A stretch of 64,000 nt of DNA, from NCBI RefSeq assembly GCF_002221525.1, contig NZ_CP011028.1:1003001-1067000 (forward strand), in the 5' to 3' direction. Below are positions 9,966 to 20,323 of this stretch, piece by piece. The DNA is from Pseudoalteromonas espejiana DSM 9414. Lineage in GTDB: Bacteria; Pseudomonadota; Gammaproteobacteria; Enterobacterales; Alteromonadaceae. Made by a program: the position numbers and the translations under genes. Positions within the stretch are counted from its first letter, which is position 1. Every line of letters starts with the position of its first letter. Under the pieces are notes generated by a model. That model searched no databases. It saw only the letters and a program-made list of their open reading frames with translations, and was not told the origin of the DNA.

Positions 9966-10304
9966 ATGTCTGAAGAATTACCAATTAAGTTCAGCGATGC
10001 AGCTGCTGTTCGTGTTAAACAGTTAATCGACGAAGAAGAAAATCCAGAGCTAAAACTGCGTGTTTACGTAACCGGTGGCGGTTGTTCTGGTTTTCAATAT
10101 GGTTTTACTTTTGATGAAAAAGCAAATCCTGGCGATTTAGAAATTGTAAAAAATGGTGTAACGCTGGTTATTGACCCGATGAGTATTCAATACTTGGTTG
10201 ACGGCGAAGTGGATTACACTGAAGGGTTAGAAGGCGCACGCTTTTTTGTATCTAACCCCAACGCAACAACAACCTGTGGTTGTGGCGCAAGCTTTAGCGT
10301 TTAA
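9966..10304 (+). CDS. erpA: Iron-sulfur cluster insertion protein ErpA
   Basis: A-type Fe-S carrier that delivers clusters to apoproteins such as IspG/IspH. 112 aa, the usual length. The three cluster-binding cysteines are C40 (GGGCSGF), C104 and C106 ([11 protein letters not shown] at the C-terminus). It is a single-gene unit with its own promoter and terminator. The upstream IscR-like site fits the known Fe-S feedback control of this gene. Confidence 0.96.
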   Translation: MSEELPIKFSDAAAVRVKQLIDEEENPELKLRVYVTGGGCSGFQYGFTFDEKANPGDLEIVKNGVTLVIDPMSIQYLVDGEVDYTEGLEGARFFVSNPNATTTCGCGASFSV

Positions 10305-10324
10305 CTTATATTACGCTTTTATAT

Positions 10325-10350
10325 TAAAGCCGCGTTTTGCGGCTTTTTTA
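10325..10350 (+). terminator. Terminator after erpA
   Basis: AAAGCCGC / GCGGCTTT stem with a short T-rich loop and trailing T-run. It also ends near the 3' side of the convergent small membrane gene. Confidence 0.85.
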
Positions 10351-10354
10351 ATGT

Positions 10355-10543
10355 CTAAAATTCAGTAGGACTATACTCGGTGAGTTGCATTATAAGTACA
10401 AAAAAACCGAGTACAAAAGCTGAAAATGCAAGTATATAAATAAACCCTTTTTTACCTTGTTTTACAGGTACGCCATAGTGGCGCAAAAACATAAACCATA
10501 AAAAGCACAGTACAATTGGTAACAAAAATAAGACTCTGAACAT
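10355..10543 (-). CDS. Small two-helix membrane protein, unknown function
   Basis: 62 aa with two hydrophobic segments (about residues 2-20 and 33-53) joined by a basic loop (RHYGVPVKQGKKG), suggesting both termini face the periplasm or both the cytoplasm. The start is supported by GAGAGGAAGT directly before the ATG. I do not recognise a family. It is convergent with erpA and shares the inter-gene terminator area. It is probably a real gene because of the good ribosome site and clean helix pattern. Confidence 0.65.
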   Translation of the reverse strand: MFRVLFLLPIVLCFLWFMFLRHYGVPVKQGKKGFIYILAFSAFVLGFFVLIMQLTEYSPTEF

Positions 10544-11041
10544 ACTTCCTCTCTAGTCCCTTATTTAGGGTGAAACGTTACTTTTGACACTATTTGAGCA
10601 CATACTGTTGTTTAAACATCAATACAGTAAGGCTATTAGCACGTTAATTTGTAACAAAGTGCATTTATCTTACAAATAAATTATTATAAAAAAACTTAAT
10701 AATTTTGGTACGTTAACTCAAATATTCAGTATAAGTAAAGGTTAGTGTTAGTGTGAATTTATGCAAAGTATGTAATTAATTATTTAACCTAACTGTTAAT
10801 AGTATATAATGTATCCAAGAGTGAGACGGGCAAAATTTCATTCTTAATAAAAACAAACCTATATCCTATTTTGCGGGTTAGCACTAAATAGATTGGTAGG
10901 TTTAATAAGTAGCAATACCTTTACTTATTTAAGTAATAGCTTGCTATTGAATAATGTACTGGGTACCTGCTTATATGCCTCCAATCATTATGTGACTACT
11001 GCTCTAACGGGTATGTCATATCATCTAGTAGGAGATGTAAA
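10544..11041. other. Gene-free A+T-rich leader before the XRE gene
   Basis: 498 bp with no credible reading frame. A TATAAT hexamer at 10805-10810, with a poor -35 (TTTAAC at 10783), could start a transcript about 225 nt ahead of the regulator gene. That leader contains dyads: GCAAAAT/ATTTTGC at 10830-10836 and 10868-10874, and TTACTT/AAGTAA at 10921-10936. A structured leader or operators are possible. I see no tRNA or known riboswitch signature. Confidence 0.45.
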
Positions 11042-11281
11042 ATGATGGGCAAAACTGTTTCTTCTGAAGAAAATGCAAAGCTAACTAAATGGCTTAAAAC
11101 TAAGCGCCATGAAAAGGGTCATACAATGCGTAGCCTGGCACAAGTGCTAGGAACACCTCACTCGTTTATCGGCAAGATTGAAAATCAAGAACGCCGCTTA
11201 GATGTAATTGAGTTTGTACGTTACTGTAATGCACTTGAAGTTGATCCGCACGAAGCATTAGGCTTACTTAAAGCGGATTAA
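11042..11281 (+). CDS. XRE-family helix-turn-helix regulator
   Basis: 79-aa protein that is essentially one HTH_3 (Cro/C1-type) DNA-binding domain: about residues 15-70, with the recognition region MRSLAQVLGTPHSFIGKIENQERR. No sensor or oligomerisation domain is added. AGGAG lies eight bases before the ATG pair; the second ATG is also possible. It is not in a prophage context: neighbours are housekeeping genes. The long leader and the inverted repeat right after the stop codon suggest tight control, perhaps autoregulation. Target genes are unknown. Confidence 0.85.
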   Translation: MMGKTVSSEENAKLTKWLKTKRHEKGHTMRSLAQVLGTPHSFIGKIENQERRLDVIEFVRYCNALEVDPHEALGLLKAD

Positions 11282-11287
11282 TAATGT

Positions 11288-11331
11288 ATTGCTTAGGGTG
11301 TTATAAGGGGCACTTGAATAGCCTAAGCAAT
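11288..11331. repeat. Perfect 10-bp inverted repeat after the XRE gene
   Basis: ATTGCTTAGG (11288-11297) and CCTAAGCAAT (11322-11331) are exact reverse complements, separated by 24 bases. The first arm begins seven bases after the stop codon. There is no T-run on either strand, so it is not a canonical terminator. It may be an mRNA 3' stabilising hairpin or an operator. Confidence 0.6.
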
Positions 11332-11352
11332 CATCGTTAATGCAGGGATGCA

Positions 11353-12732
11353 TTACCTATTTTGATGATAATTTTGTTCAAGCTGATACAGCTTATGCCT
11401 AATCAAATATAAAAACACCAGCGAAGGTATTACCATTAATGCCGTTAACACAAAAAATAATGCCCAATTCCCCATTAGCCAATCATCAATTACCACACCA
11501 CTGTAACTAGAGAGCAACGTACGCCCTAAATTTCCAAGTGAAGCTAATAGCGCATAATGTGTTGCACTAAATGCGCGGTCGCACAACATAGATATAAACG
11601 CAACCATAGCCACTAACGACCAAGCTTGTGTAAAGCCATCAATCACAATGGCAAAGGCATACAACCCTAAATTTGGCCCTACAAGCGCTATAGCCGAAAA
11701 CGCTAAATTAGAAGCCGCCATTGCAACGCCGCTAATAAATAAGCCTTTCACAATGCCGTACTTTTGATTAAATAAACTGCCTACAAAGGTAAAAGCAATG
11801 GTGAGTACGGCAGTGCCTACTTTTGAAAACGTTGCTATGTCACTATTGCTAAAGCCAATTTCTTTATAAAACACAATAGACATACGCCCTAAAAAGGCTT
11901 CGCCAATCTTAAATAAAAATATAAACGCAAGTAGCGCGAGGGCTGTTTTAACGCCATTTTTAGCAAAAAAGGTTTTAAAAGGGTCAACCACCGTAACGCC
12001 AAGCCATGCAATAACTTTAGTAAACGGGGTTTGTTTTATACTGGCGAGCTTTTCTATGTACACACGTTCAAGCTCTGCGTGTACGGCTTCTCGGTTTGAT
12101 TTAGGCTCTTTGGCGAATAATACGCCGCTCATTAATAGCAACATAACAGCGGCTAAAAAGTAATACACTTGTGGCCAATCTAAAGAGGGAATATCGGCCA
12201 TGTAAAATGGAATTGCCCCTAATAACGCGTAACCCGTCCACCAACCTGAAGTTGCCATTGCAGCAGCAGCGGTTGCCTTGTGAGACTCATTTTCGTTTAG
12301 GGTATCTATTCTAAAAGCATCGATTGCTATATCTTGTGTTGCTGATGCCACAGCAATTAATAAACATAATGCGGCAGCAATCGCCAAATTGGCTTTTAAA
12401 TCAAGCCCAGCCAAAAGTAACGTGCCAATAAACATAAAGCTTTGGCAAAATAATATCCAGCTACGGCGCTGGCCTAAAAATTTGTATAAAAAGGGGAGTT
12501 TGGTACGGTCAATAAGCGGCGACCACAAAAAGTTAATACTGTAGGCGCCAAATACAATGCCGAATAAGCCGATCATACTGCGGCTCAAGCCTTCATCTTT
12601 TAACCAGGCCGACATAACTGAGCCAATTAACACCCACGGAAAACCGCTACTCATTCCAAATATAAAAATATTGATCAAGCGTTTATCTTTAAAATAAGAA
12701 AAGTATTCGCTAACTGAGAGGGTTTTGCTCAT
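11353..12732 (-). CDS. ampG: AmpG-family muropeptide permease (MFS)
   Basis: Inner-membrane permease that imports GlcNAc-anhydro-muropeptides for cell-wall recycling. 459 aa with about 12-14 hydrophobic segments. The N-terminal YFSYFKDKRLINIFIFGMSSG and the ASATQDIAIDAFRID segment are characteristic of AmpG. It is the last gene of a minus-strand run rlmG-yajG-ppi-ampG; yajG-ampG is also an adjacent pair in E. coli. Import by AmpG feeds AmpR-type sensing of beta-lactams in some bacteria, but no ampR/ampC is present here. Confidence 0.9.
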   Translation of the reverse strand: MSKTLSVSEYFSYFKDKRLINIFIFGMSSGFPWVLIGSVMSAWLKDEGLSRSMIGLFGIVFGAYSINFLWSPLIDRTKLPFLYKFLGQRRSWILFCQSFMFIGTLLLAGLDLKANLAIAAALCLLIAVASATQDIAIDAFRIDTLNENESHKATAAAAMATSGWWTGYALLGAIPFYMADIPSLDWPQVYYFLAAVMLLLMSGVLFAKEPKSNREAVHAELERVYIEKLASIKQTPFTKVIAWLGVTVVDPFKTFFAKNGVKTALALLAFIFLFKIGEAFLGRMSIVFYKEIGFSNSDIATFSKVGTAVLTIAFTFVGSLFNQKYGIVKGLFISGVAMAASNLAFSAIALVGPNLGLYAFAIVIDGFTQAWSLVAMVAFISMLCDRAFSATHYALLASLGNLGRTLLSSYSGVVIDDWLMGNWALFFVLTALMVIPSLVFLYLIRHKLYQLEQNYHQNR

Positions 12733-12778
12733 AGGGCCTTCATTGGCGTTGGGTGCAACTTAGTTGCACCTCAGGTAT

Positions 12779-13399
12779 TTATAGTGGAATTTGCTCAAGT
12801 ACTTTAACGTTTAGAATAACAACGGGTGTTTTAGGCACGAAATCGTAGCCAATTTTTTCATTATAGCCGGTTTCAACAGCCATAATTTTATCAAGGGTTT
12901 CGTAGCCTTCCATGACGTTGCCAAACACAGCAAATCCCCAGTCTCTGCCTGGGTTTAAATGATCGTTGTCATCCATATTAAAAAAGAATTGGCGTGTACC
13001 AGAGTGAGGCTCGCGGTCTTGATACGCCATAGCTATGCTATACATATCGTTTTTCATACCGTTGCCGCTTTCGTTAAATATAGGGTCGTTTTCGTGAAGC
13101 CCGTCAAAGTCTTTATCGTAGCCACCACCTTGAATTACAAAATCGCGGTCGTTTTCAACATCACGTTCAACACGATGAAAAACACTCCCTTGGTAGCTTT
13201 TATCCATTACGTAGGTTAAAAAGTTATTTACGGTTATTGGTGCTCTAGAGCGATCAAGTTCAACTACTATACTACCTAGTGACGTTACTATTTCTACACG
13301 CGGAAAAATATTGTCTTTTTGTACAAAACGGCCTTCTTGAGCGGCAAGTGTGCTTACACTAAACAGTAGGCCGATGCAGATTAAAAAAAATCGTTTCAT
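12779..13399 (-). CDS. Exported cyclophilin-type peptidyl-prolyl isomerase
   Basis: 206 aa. An N-terminal signal peptide (MKRFFLICIGLLFSVSTLAAQ) points to the periplasm. The cyclophilin core begins near residue 35 (VEIVTSLGSIVVELD), with FHRVERD, FVIQGGGYD, the SGTRQFFFN active-site strand and WGFAVFGNVMEG. It accelerates prolyl isomerisation in exported proteins. It lies 2 bp after yajG and 46 bp before ampG, all on the same strand, so an envelope-related operon is likely. Confidence 0.92.
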   Translation of the reverse strand: MKRFFLICIGLLFSVSTLAAQEGRFVQKDNIFPRVEIVTSLGSIVVELDRSRAPITVNNFLTYVMDKSYQGSVFHRVERDVENDRDFVIQGGGYDKDFDGLHENDPIFNESGNGMKNDMYSIAMAYQDREPHSGTRQFFFNMDDNDHLNPGRDWGFAVFGNVMEGYETLDKIMAVETGYNEKIGYDFVPKTPVVILNVKVLEQIPL

Positions 13400-13401
13400 T
13401 A

Positions 13402-13962
13402 TTAACCTTCTAAAAATTCAATTAATTCAGGGTCAGATACAATGCGGGTTATAATTTGCTCCGTCAACTTATTGAGCTGACCTTCTACTTTAGCTCTTTC
13501 GTGGCTAAACGGGCCTTCTAAATTAGCACTGCCGCGATACACTTTACTAAAGTTAGTGGTTGAGCGAATAACACGCACACCAAGTTCAATCTGTGCTTCG
13601 CTGGTATGGCTCATTAATTTTTCAGTTACAACTGCTTGCAAGGCATGAATATCAAGCTCAAAACGGGTAGTCGCAAGATTAGAAATACTGGCTCCGTTAC
13701 GGTTAAGTGCACTGTCTAATGCGCTTTTAACTGAAGTGACAATCCCCTGGCTGGCAAAGGTTTTAGTTTTGTCTGATTCAACAAGCTTAAGGGTGGCGCT
13801 GTCACCTCGCAAATCAATCACACTGGTACTTAAACTGCCCGATATAACACTAATTTGGCCACTTTTATAAACCGGGTTTAATATCACTTGGTTTGGCTGG
13901 TTGCTACATGCGCTAAATACCAGCATTGAGCAACACGCTAAAATAATTTTAGTTAATTTCAT
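13402..13962 (-). CDS. yajG: YajG-family lipoprotein
   Basis: 186 aa with a lipoprotein signal: hydrophobic stretch, then lipobox FSAC (Cys19) followed by SNQPNQV. The rest is a beta-rich domain with LDLRGDS-like segments typical of the YajG/DUF799-like outer-membrane lipoproteins. Its biochemical role is unknown. The start codon directly abuts the rlmG stop, and the ppi gene follows after 2 bp. The yajG-ampG association is conserved in enterobacteria, which supports both calls. Confidence 0.8.
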   Translation of the reverse strand: MKLTKIILACCSMLVFSACSNQPNQVILNPVYKSGQISVISGSLSTSVIDLRGDSATLKLVESDKTKTFASQGIVTSVKSALDSALNRNGASISNLATTRFELDIHALQAVVTEKLMSHTSEAQIELGVRVIRSTTNFSKVYRGSANLEGPFSHERAKVEGQLNKLTEQIITRIVSDPELIEFLEG

Positions 13963-15105
13963 TTAAAGCATCCCACTGTTTTTAGTTGCGCTTAGCACTA
14001 CAAATTTTTTGTTCGAACCTAATAACTTACAGTTACCAAACATACGGTTTAATTTATCGTGATAATCTAAATGACGGTTACCTATTATTCTAAGTTCGCC
14101 GCCTTCTTTGAGTGTGTCTTTAGCTTGTTTAAACATTTGCCATGCAATATGGTCAGTTACTGCTTGAGCTTGGTGAAATGGCGGGTTACACAGCACCATA
14201 TCAACACTTTCTCTATCAAAACCTGTTAAACAGTCATTTTCAATGAATTGGCAATCATCAAATCTGTCAGCTTGGTTAAGCTCTACATTTAAACGCGCAG
14301 ACTCAACAGCCATATAAGACTCATCAACAAACGTAACCGATGCGTTAGGGCAACGTGATAGCGTCATTAAACCCACCACGCCGTTACCACACCCTAAATC
14401 AATAATGCTTTTTGCTTTTGGAGTTTGCGGTAAGTAATTAAAAAAGAAGCGCGCACCTATATCTAAAGAATCACGCGAAAACACATTGGCATGATTGGTA
14501 ATATTAAATTCAGTGCCTTCAAGTTCCCAACTTACAGGGAAGTTAGCTTCTTTATAACCGCCTTTGGCTGTGCTTAAAATTAGGCGTGACTTTTTAACAG
14601 CTAAACTTGTTTTGGTTTCACCAATAAATTGCTCAAACGCTTTTATGGTCGAATTATGAATTTCTTTAGTTTTACCTGCGGCAATAACCGGTGTACCAGG
14701 TGCGAGTACTTCGCTTAGCTCACTAAGCTGAAACTGTAAAAAGCCAACATTACGCGGTATTTTTACTAGTACTAAATCAACGTTTTCTGGCAAGGCCGAT
14801 AAGCTATCTAGCTGTGTAAATTGCGCAGTTGATAGTTTATTTTCTTTTAAGTTGTAGGCCGCAGCTTGGTGGCTAATATAAGAATCGTTAACTGAACAAA
14901 CCGTTAATTCACTGAAATAACAGGCAAGGGCACCAAAGCTGTCGTTTAAAATTAGCAAAGAGCGACAATCAGGATGATGTTCGTTAACATAATTGATAAG
15001 GTACTCATCGGCCGAATCCCACGCTTGTAAACTGCGGTTTTTTTGATCCAAAGGGAAACGTTCAAGAGTAAATGTTTTATCGCCTAGCTGGGCTTGCGTC
15101 GTCAT
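13963..15105 (-). CDS. rlmG: 23S rRNA (guanine-1835-N2) methyltransferase RlmG
   Basis: SAM-dependent methylase that makes m2G1835 in 23S rRNA. 380 aa, two Rossmann-type halves as in the RlmG/RsmC family. The C-terminal half carries motif I IIDLGCGNGVVGL and the catalytic CNPPFHQ; the N-terminal half is degenerate and substrate-binding. It is the first gene of the rlmG-yajG-ppi-ampG run. Only 42 bp separate it from divergent alkB, so the two share a compact promoter region. Confidence 0.9.
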   Translation of the reverse strand: MTTQAQLGDKTFTLERFPLDQKNRSLQAWDSADEYLINYVNEHHPDCRSLLILNDSFGALACYFSELTVCSVNDSYISHQAAAYNLKENKLSTAQFTQLDSLSALPENVDLVLVKIPRNVGFLQFQLSELSEVLAPGTPVIAAGKTKEIHNSTIKAFEQFIGETKTSLAVKKSRLILSTAKGGYKEANFPVSWELEGTEFNITNHANVFSRDSLDIGARFFFNYLPQTPKAKSIIDLGCGNGVVGLMTLSRCPNASVTFVDESYMAVESARLNVELNQADRFDDCQFIENDCLTGFDRESVDMVLCNPPFHQAQAVTDHIAWQMFKQAKDTLKEGGELRIIGNRHLDYHDKLNRMFGNCKLLGSNKKFVVLSATKNSGML

Positions 15106-15147
15106 AATGGTTTGTTGATCAGTAATCTAATGTAGGTAAATTCTAAC

Positions 15148-15759
15148 ATGCAACGGCAAAACGCCAACCCCCAACAGTTACCAAACGGCTTTTCTTATCA
15201 AAGTAGGGCGCTTAGTGCGCAAAAAAGCCTCGATTTGTTTTATTATTTACAAAGAAACCTTAACTGGCAGCAACCCGATGTGACTGTTTATGGCAAAACA
15301 GGCCCAATTCCGCGTTTGCAGTGCTTTATAAGTGACTTAAATATTGAGTATGGCTACTCGCATAGTAAACAAATAGTAGAACCGTGGGATGATGTGCTTT
15401 TAGCTATGCGAAAACGTTTAGAGCGACATTTAAACAAGCCGCTTAATTCGTTATTAGTTAATTATTACCGTGATGGTAACGACACCATGGGCTGGCATAG
15501 CGATGACGAAATAGAACTTGGCCCAGAGCCTACTATTGTGTGCATATCGCTTGGTGCAGAGCGAGTATTAAAATTAAAACAAAAAGCCACAAACAAAGTA
15601 ACCGATTTAAAATTACAAAGTGGTAGTTGCTTAGTAATGAGTGGTCATAGTCAGCGCGACTATCAACACGCAATACCAAAGCAAACAACCCTTGCGCACC
15701 CACGCATTAGCTTAACTTACCGATTTATTGAACACATTAAGCAAAAGCAATTTAGTTAG
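15148..15759 (+). CDS. alkB: AlkB-like 2-oxoglutarate/Fe(II) dioxygenase
   Basis: DNA/RNA dealkylation-repair family. 203 aa. Iron ligands are H117 and D119 (WHSDDE) and H174 (YQHAIPK). The 2-oxoglutarate arginine lies in RISLTYR (186-192), and NYYRDGNDTMGWHSDDE matches the AlkB/ALKBH2-3 core. The short form fits marine AlkB homologues rather than the E. coli Ada-operon protein; no ada or alkA gene is adjacent. It is divergent from rlmG and has no obvious partner downstream except bolA after 55 bp. Confidence 0.87.
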   Translation: MQRQNANPQQLPNGFSYQSRALSAQKSLDLFYYLQRNLNWQQPDVTVYGKTGPIPRLQCFISDLNIEYGYSHSKQIVEPWDDVLLAMRKRLERHLNKPLNSLLVNYYRDGNDTMGWHSDDEIELGPEPTIVCISLGAERVLKLKQKATNKVTDLKLQSGSCLVMSGHSQRDYQHAIPKQTTLAHPRISLTYRFIEHIKQKQFS

Positions 15760-15814
15760 CGAAGTTAACTTGTTATAGTAAGGCCATAAATTAATTAGCA
15801 AATATGGTGTTTTA

Positions 15815-16126
15815 ATGTCAATGCAACAACAAATTCAAGACAAGCTTAGTAGTGCGATTGCCTGCAAGCATTTAAACGTGATTAACGAAAGCCATATGCA
15901 TAGCGCTGGTACTGAGTCGCATTTTAAAGTGATTGTAGTGAGTGAGGAGTTTTCTGGTAAGCGTTTGCTGCAGCGCCATCGTCAAATTAACGAAGTATTA
16001 AAAGATGAATTAGCAAATCATATACATGCACTAGCTATTCATACTTACACGCCTGATGAATTTACAGAACAAGGCGGCGAAGCGCCAGATTCACCTGATT
16101 GCCTAGGCGGCTCAAAGCTTAATTAA
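15815..16126 (+). CDS. bolA: BolA family protein
   Basis: 103 aa. The BolA/KH-like fold shows the invariant histidine in SHMHSAGTESHFK and the helical FSGKRLLQRHRQINEVL segment. BolA proteins act with monothiol glutaredoxins in Fe-S trafficking and as transcriptional modulators of morphology and biofilm. The closeness to yajG-ampG repeats the E. coli bolA/yajG/ampG neighbourhood, here with rlmG and alkB in between. Assignment is secure; BolA versus YrbA/IbaG is judged by length and context. Confidence 0.9.
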   Translation: MSMQQQIQDKLSSAIACKHLNVINESHMHSAGTESHFKVIVVSEEFSGKRLLQRHRQINEVLKDELANHIHALAIHTYTPDEFTEQGGEAPDSPDCLGGSKLN

Positions 16127-16154
16127 TATAAATAGGGGTATTTGATCGGTGTTT

Positions 16155-16171
16155 AACTGATCAGATCAGTG
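16155..16171. promoter_or_regulatory. FadR-like palindromic operator upstream of fabV
   Basis: ACTGATCAGATCAGT (16156-16170) is a perfect dyad around a central A. Flanked as AACTGATCAGATCAGTG it agrees with the recalled gammaproteobacterial FadR consensus (AACTGGTCnGACCnGTT-like) except for symmetric G-to-A/C-to-T changes and the last base. It lies about 60 bp before fabV, in the spacer of a possible TTTAAC/TTAGTA promoter, so fatty-acid-responsive control is plausible. Confidence 0.5.
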
Positions 16172-16231
16172 TTTTTAGTATTAGCCTTTAAACTAGCGCT
16201 AATTTTTATTGCAAAAGATATAGGATGATCA

Positions 16232-17425
16232 ATGGTCATTAAGCCTAAAATTCGTGGATTTATTTGTACTAACGCACACCCAGTAGGCTGTGCTGAGCAT
16301 GTTCAAGAGCAAATTAACTATGTAAAAGAACAAGGCGAGCTAAAAGATGCGCCTAAAAATGTATTAGTAATTGGTGCTTCAACAGGCTACGGCTTGGCTT
16401 CTCGTATTACGGCTGCATTTGGTGGCGGTGCTAAAACATTAGGTATTTTCTTTGAAAAAGAGGGTACTGAACGCAAAACGGGTTCAGCAGGTTGGTACAA
16501 CACGGCAGCATTTCAAAATGCAGCTGATGAAGCAGGGCTTTGGTCAAAAAATATTAATGGCGATGCGTTCTCTAACGAAATTAAGCAAAAAGCCATTGAA
16601 ACAATTAAAGCCGACCTAGGTAAAGTTGATTGTATTATATATAGCCTAGCGTCACCTCGTCGTACTGATCCAAATACAGGCGAAGTATACTCATCAACAC
16701 TTAAACCAATTGGCAACGCCGTTACAACTAAAAACTTAAATACGTCAAAGCGCGAAATTGACGAAGTTACAGTAGAAGCAGCTAACCAAGACGACATAGA
16801 TAACACCATTAAAGTAATGGGCGGTGAAGATTGGGAAATGTGGATTGATGCTTTAAAAGAAGCCGATGTACTTGCCGAGAACTTTAAAACGACTGCTTAT
16901 ACTTATATTGGTAAAGAGTTAACGTGGCCAATCTACGGGCATGCAACTATTGGTAAAGCAAAAGAAGATTTAGACCGCGCAACGGCTGCAATTAAAGCGT
17001 CAACAAGTGATTTAAATGGCCAAGCTTATGTTTCGTCACTTAACGCTGTAGTAACGCAAGCAAGCTCTGCTATTCCGATTATGCCATTATATATCTCTGC
17101 TTTATTTAAAGTAATGAAAGCCGATGGCACATACGAAGGCACCATTGAGCAAATTCATGCTTTATTTAGCGAAAACCTTTACGGCGAAACACCGCGTTTT
17201 GATGAAGGCGGCCACTTATTCCAAAACTACAAAGAACTAGAGGACGATGTACAAGCGCGTGTTCAAGCAGTATGGGATAAGGTTGATACAAGCTCTATTG
17301 ATGAGCTTACTGATTACGTAGGCTACCATAATGAATTTTTACGCCTATTTGGTTTTGGTATTGACGGTGTTGATTACAGTCAAGACGTAGATGCAGTTAA
17401 ACCGATTGCTAATATGATTGATTAA
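16232..17425 (+). CDS. fabV: Enoyl-ACP reductase FabV
   Basis: NADH-dependent trans-2-enoyl-ACP/CoA reductase of the last step of fatty-acid elongation. This is the triclosan-tolerant isoform found in Vibrio, Pseudomonas and relatives. 397 aa, full length. The long-SDR nucleotide motif is GASTGYGLASRI. The active-site Tyr and Lys lie in AYTYIGKELTWPIYGHATIGK (wide Y-x8-K spacing typical of FabV). The start ATG has GGATG just upstream. A terminator follows, so it is probably monocistronic. Confidence 0.96.
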   Translation: MVIKPKIRGFICTNAHPVGCAEHVQEQINYVKEQGELKDAPKNVLVIGASTGYGLASRITAAFGGGAKTLGIFFEKEGTERKTGSAGWYNTAAFQNAADEAGLWSKNINGDAFSNEIKQKAIETIKADLGKVDCIIYSLASPRRTDPNTGEVYSSTLKPIGNAVTTKNLNTSKREIDEVTVEAANQDDIDNTIKVMGGEDWEMWIDALKEADVLAENFKTTAYTYIGKELTWPIYGHATIGKAKEDLDRATAAIKASTSDLNGQAYVSSLNAVVTQASSAIPIMPLYISALFKVMKADGTYEGTIEQIHALFSENLYGETPRFDEGGHLFQNYKELEDDVQARVQAVWDKVDTSSIDELTDYVGYHNEFLRLFGFGIDGVDYSQDVDAVKPIANMID

Positions 17426-17439
17426 TTATATTCAGTATT

Positions 17440-17466
17440 AAAAAAGTCGCTTATGCGGCTTTTTTG
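17440..17466 (+). terminator. Terminator after fabV
   Basis: AAAAAGTCGC / GCGGCTTTTT stem with a TTAT loop and one mismatch, followed by T-run. Confidence 0.85.
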
Positions 17467-19119
<1,653 letters not shown>

Positions 19120-19120
19120 G

Positions 19121-20323
19121 ATGGGTTTAAAGAAATTTTTAGAAGACATTGAGCCGCATTTTGAACCAGGTGGTAAACACGAAAAATGGTACGCCCTGTA
19201 TGAAGCAGCCGCGACTATTTTTTACACACCAGGTTACGTAAATAAAGGCGCAACTCACGTTCGCGATAACATCGACCTAAAACGCATGATGATTTTAGTG
19301 TGGATGGCGACGTTCCCAGCTATGTTTTTTGGTATGTTCAACATTGGTCATCAGGCCGCAGGTGCTTTAGCACAAGGTTTTGAGCTAGCAAACTCTTGGC
19401 AGGTTGATTTGTTCCAGTTAGTCGGCGGTGAATTAACTGCTGAGTCGGGCTGGGGCGCTAAAATGTTCTACGGGGCATGTTTCTTCTTACCAATTTACGC
19501 TGTTACGTTTGCAGTAGGTGGATTTTGGGAAGTGTTATTTGCTTCTGTGCGTAAGCATGAAGTTAACGAAGGTTTCTTCGTAACCTCTGTTTTATTTGCA
19601 CTAATACTGCCTGCAACAATTCCTTTATGGCAAGTTGCGCTAGGTATTACATTTGGTGTTGTAATCGCTAAAGAAATCTTTGGTGGTACAGGCCGTAACT
19701 TCTTAAACCCTGCATTAGCGGGCCGTGCGTTTTTATTCTTCGCATACCCTGCACAAATTTCAGGTGACACAGTATGGACAGCAGTAGATTCGTTCTCTGG
19801 TGCAACTATGCTAGGTCAAGCGTTTGTAGGCACTCTTGATTACAGCAACATGGAGCTATGGTGGAATGCGTTTTACGGTTTCATTCAAGGTTCGGTAGGT
19901 GAAACATCTACTCTTGCTGTGCTTATTGGTGGCTTATTCTTAATTTACGTTCGCATCGCTTCTTGGCGCATCGTGCTAGGTGTATTCCTAGGTATGGTAG
20001 CAACAGCATTCTTATTAAACGCTGTTGGCTCTGAGAACAACCCTGTATTTGCAATGCCTTGGCATTGGCATTTAGTACTAGGTGGTTTTGCGTTTGGTAT
20101 GTTCTTTATGGCTACTGACCCTGTATCAGCTGCATTTACCAATAAAGGTAAGTTCGTATACGGCGCGCTTATTGGCTTTATGGTAGTAATGATCCGTGTT
20201 GTAAACCCTGCTTTCCCAGAAGGCATGATGCTAGCAATCTTATTTGCTAACTTGTTTGCTCCATTGTTCGATCACTTTGTAGTGCAAGCTAATATCAAGC
20301 GGAGGTTGGCACGTAATGTCTAG
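19121..20323 (+). CDS. nqrB: Na+-NQR subunit B
   Basis: Large membrane subunit with covalent FMN and part of the Na+ path. 400 aa, about ten hydrophobic helices. The flavinylation motif SGAT is at 226-229 (DSFSGAT), so T229 should carry FMN by a phosphoester bond installed by Apb[18 protein letters not shown] is a conserved family block. The gene overlaps nqrC by 8 bp, consistent with translational coupling. Confidence 0.96.
   Translation: MGLKKFLEDIEPHFEPGGKHEKWYALYEAAATIFYTPGYVNKGATHVRDNIDLKRMMILVWMATFPAMFFGMFNIGHQAAGALAQGFELANSWQVDLFQLVGGELTAESGWGAKMFYGACFFLPIYAVTFAVGGFWEVLFASVRKHEVNEGFFVTSVLFALILPATIPLWQVALGITFGVVIAKEIFGGTGRNFLNPALAGRAFLFFAYPAQISGDTVWTAVDSFSGATMLGQAFVGTLDYSNMELWWNAFYGFIQGSVGETSTLAVLIGGLFLIYVRIASWRIVLGVFLGMVATAFLLNAVGSENNPVFAMPWHWHLVLGGFAFGMFFMATDPVSAAFTNKGKFVYGALIGFMVVMIRVVNPAFPEGMMLAILFANLFAPLFDHFVVQANIKRRLARNV

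Noticed and set aside
10544..11041. Hidden small protein gene in the XRE leader
   Set aside because: All frames are short, stop-rich and without ribosome sites; only dyads and a TATAAT were supportable.
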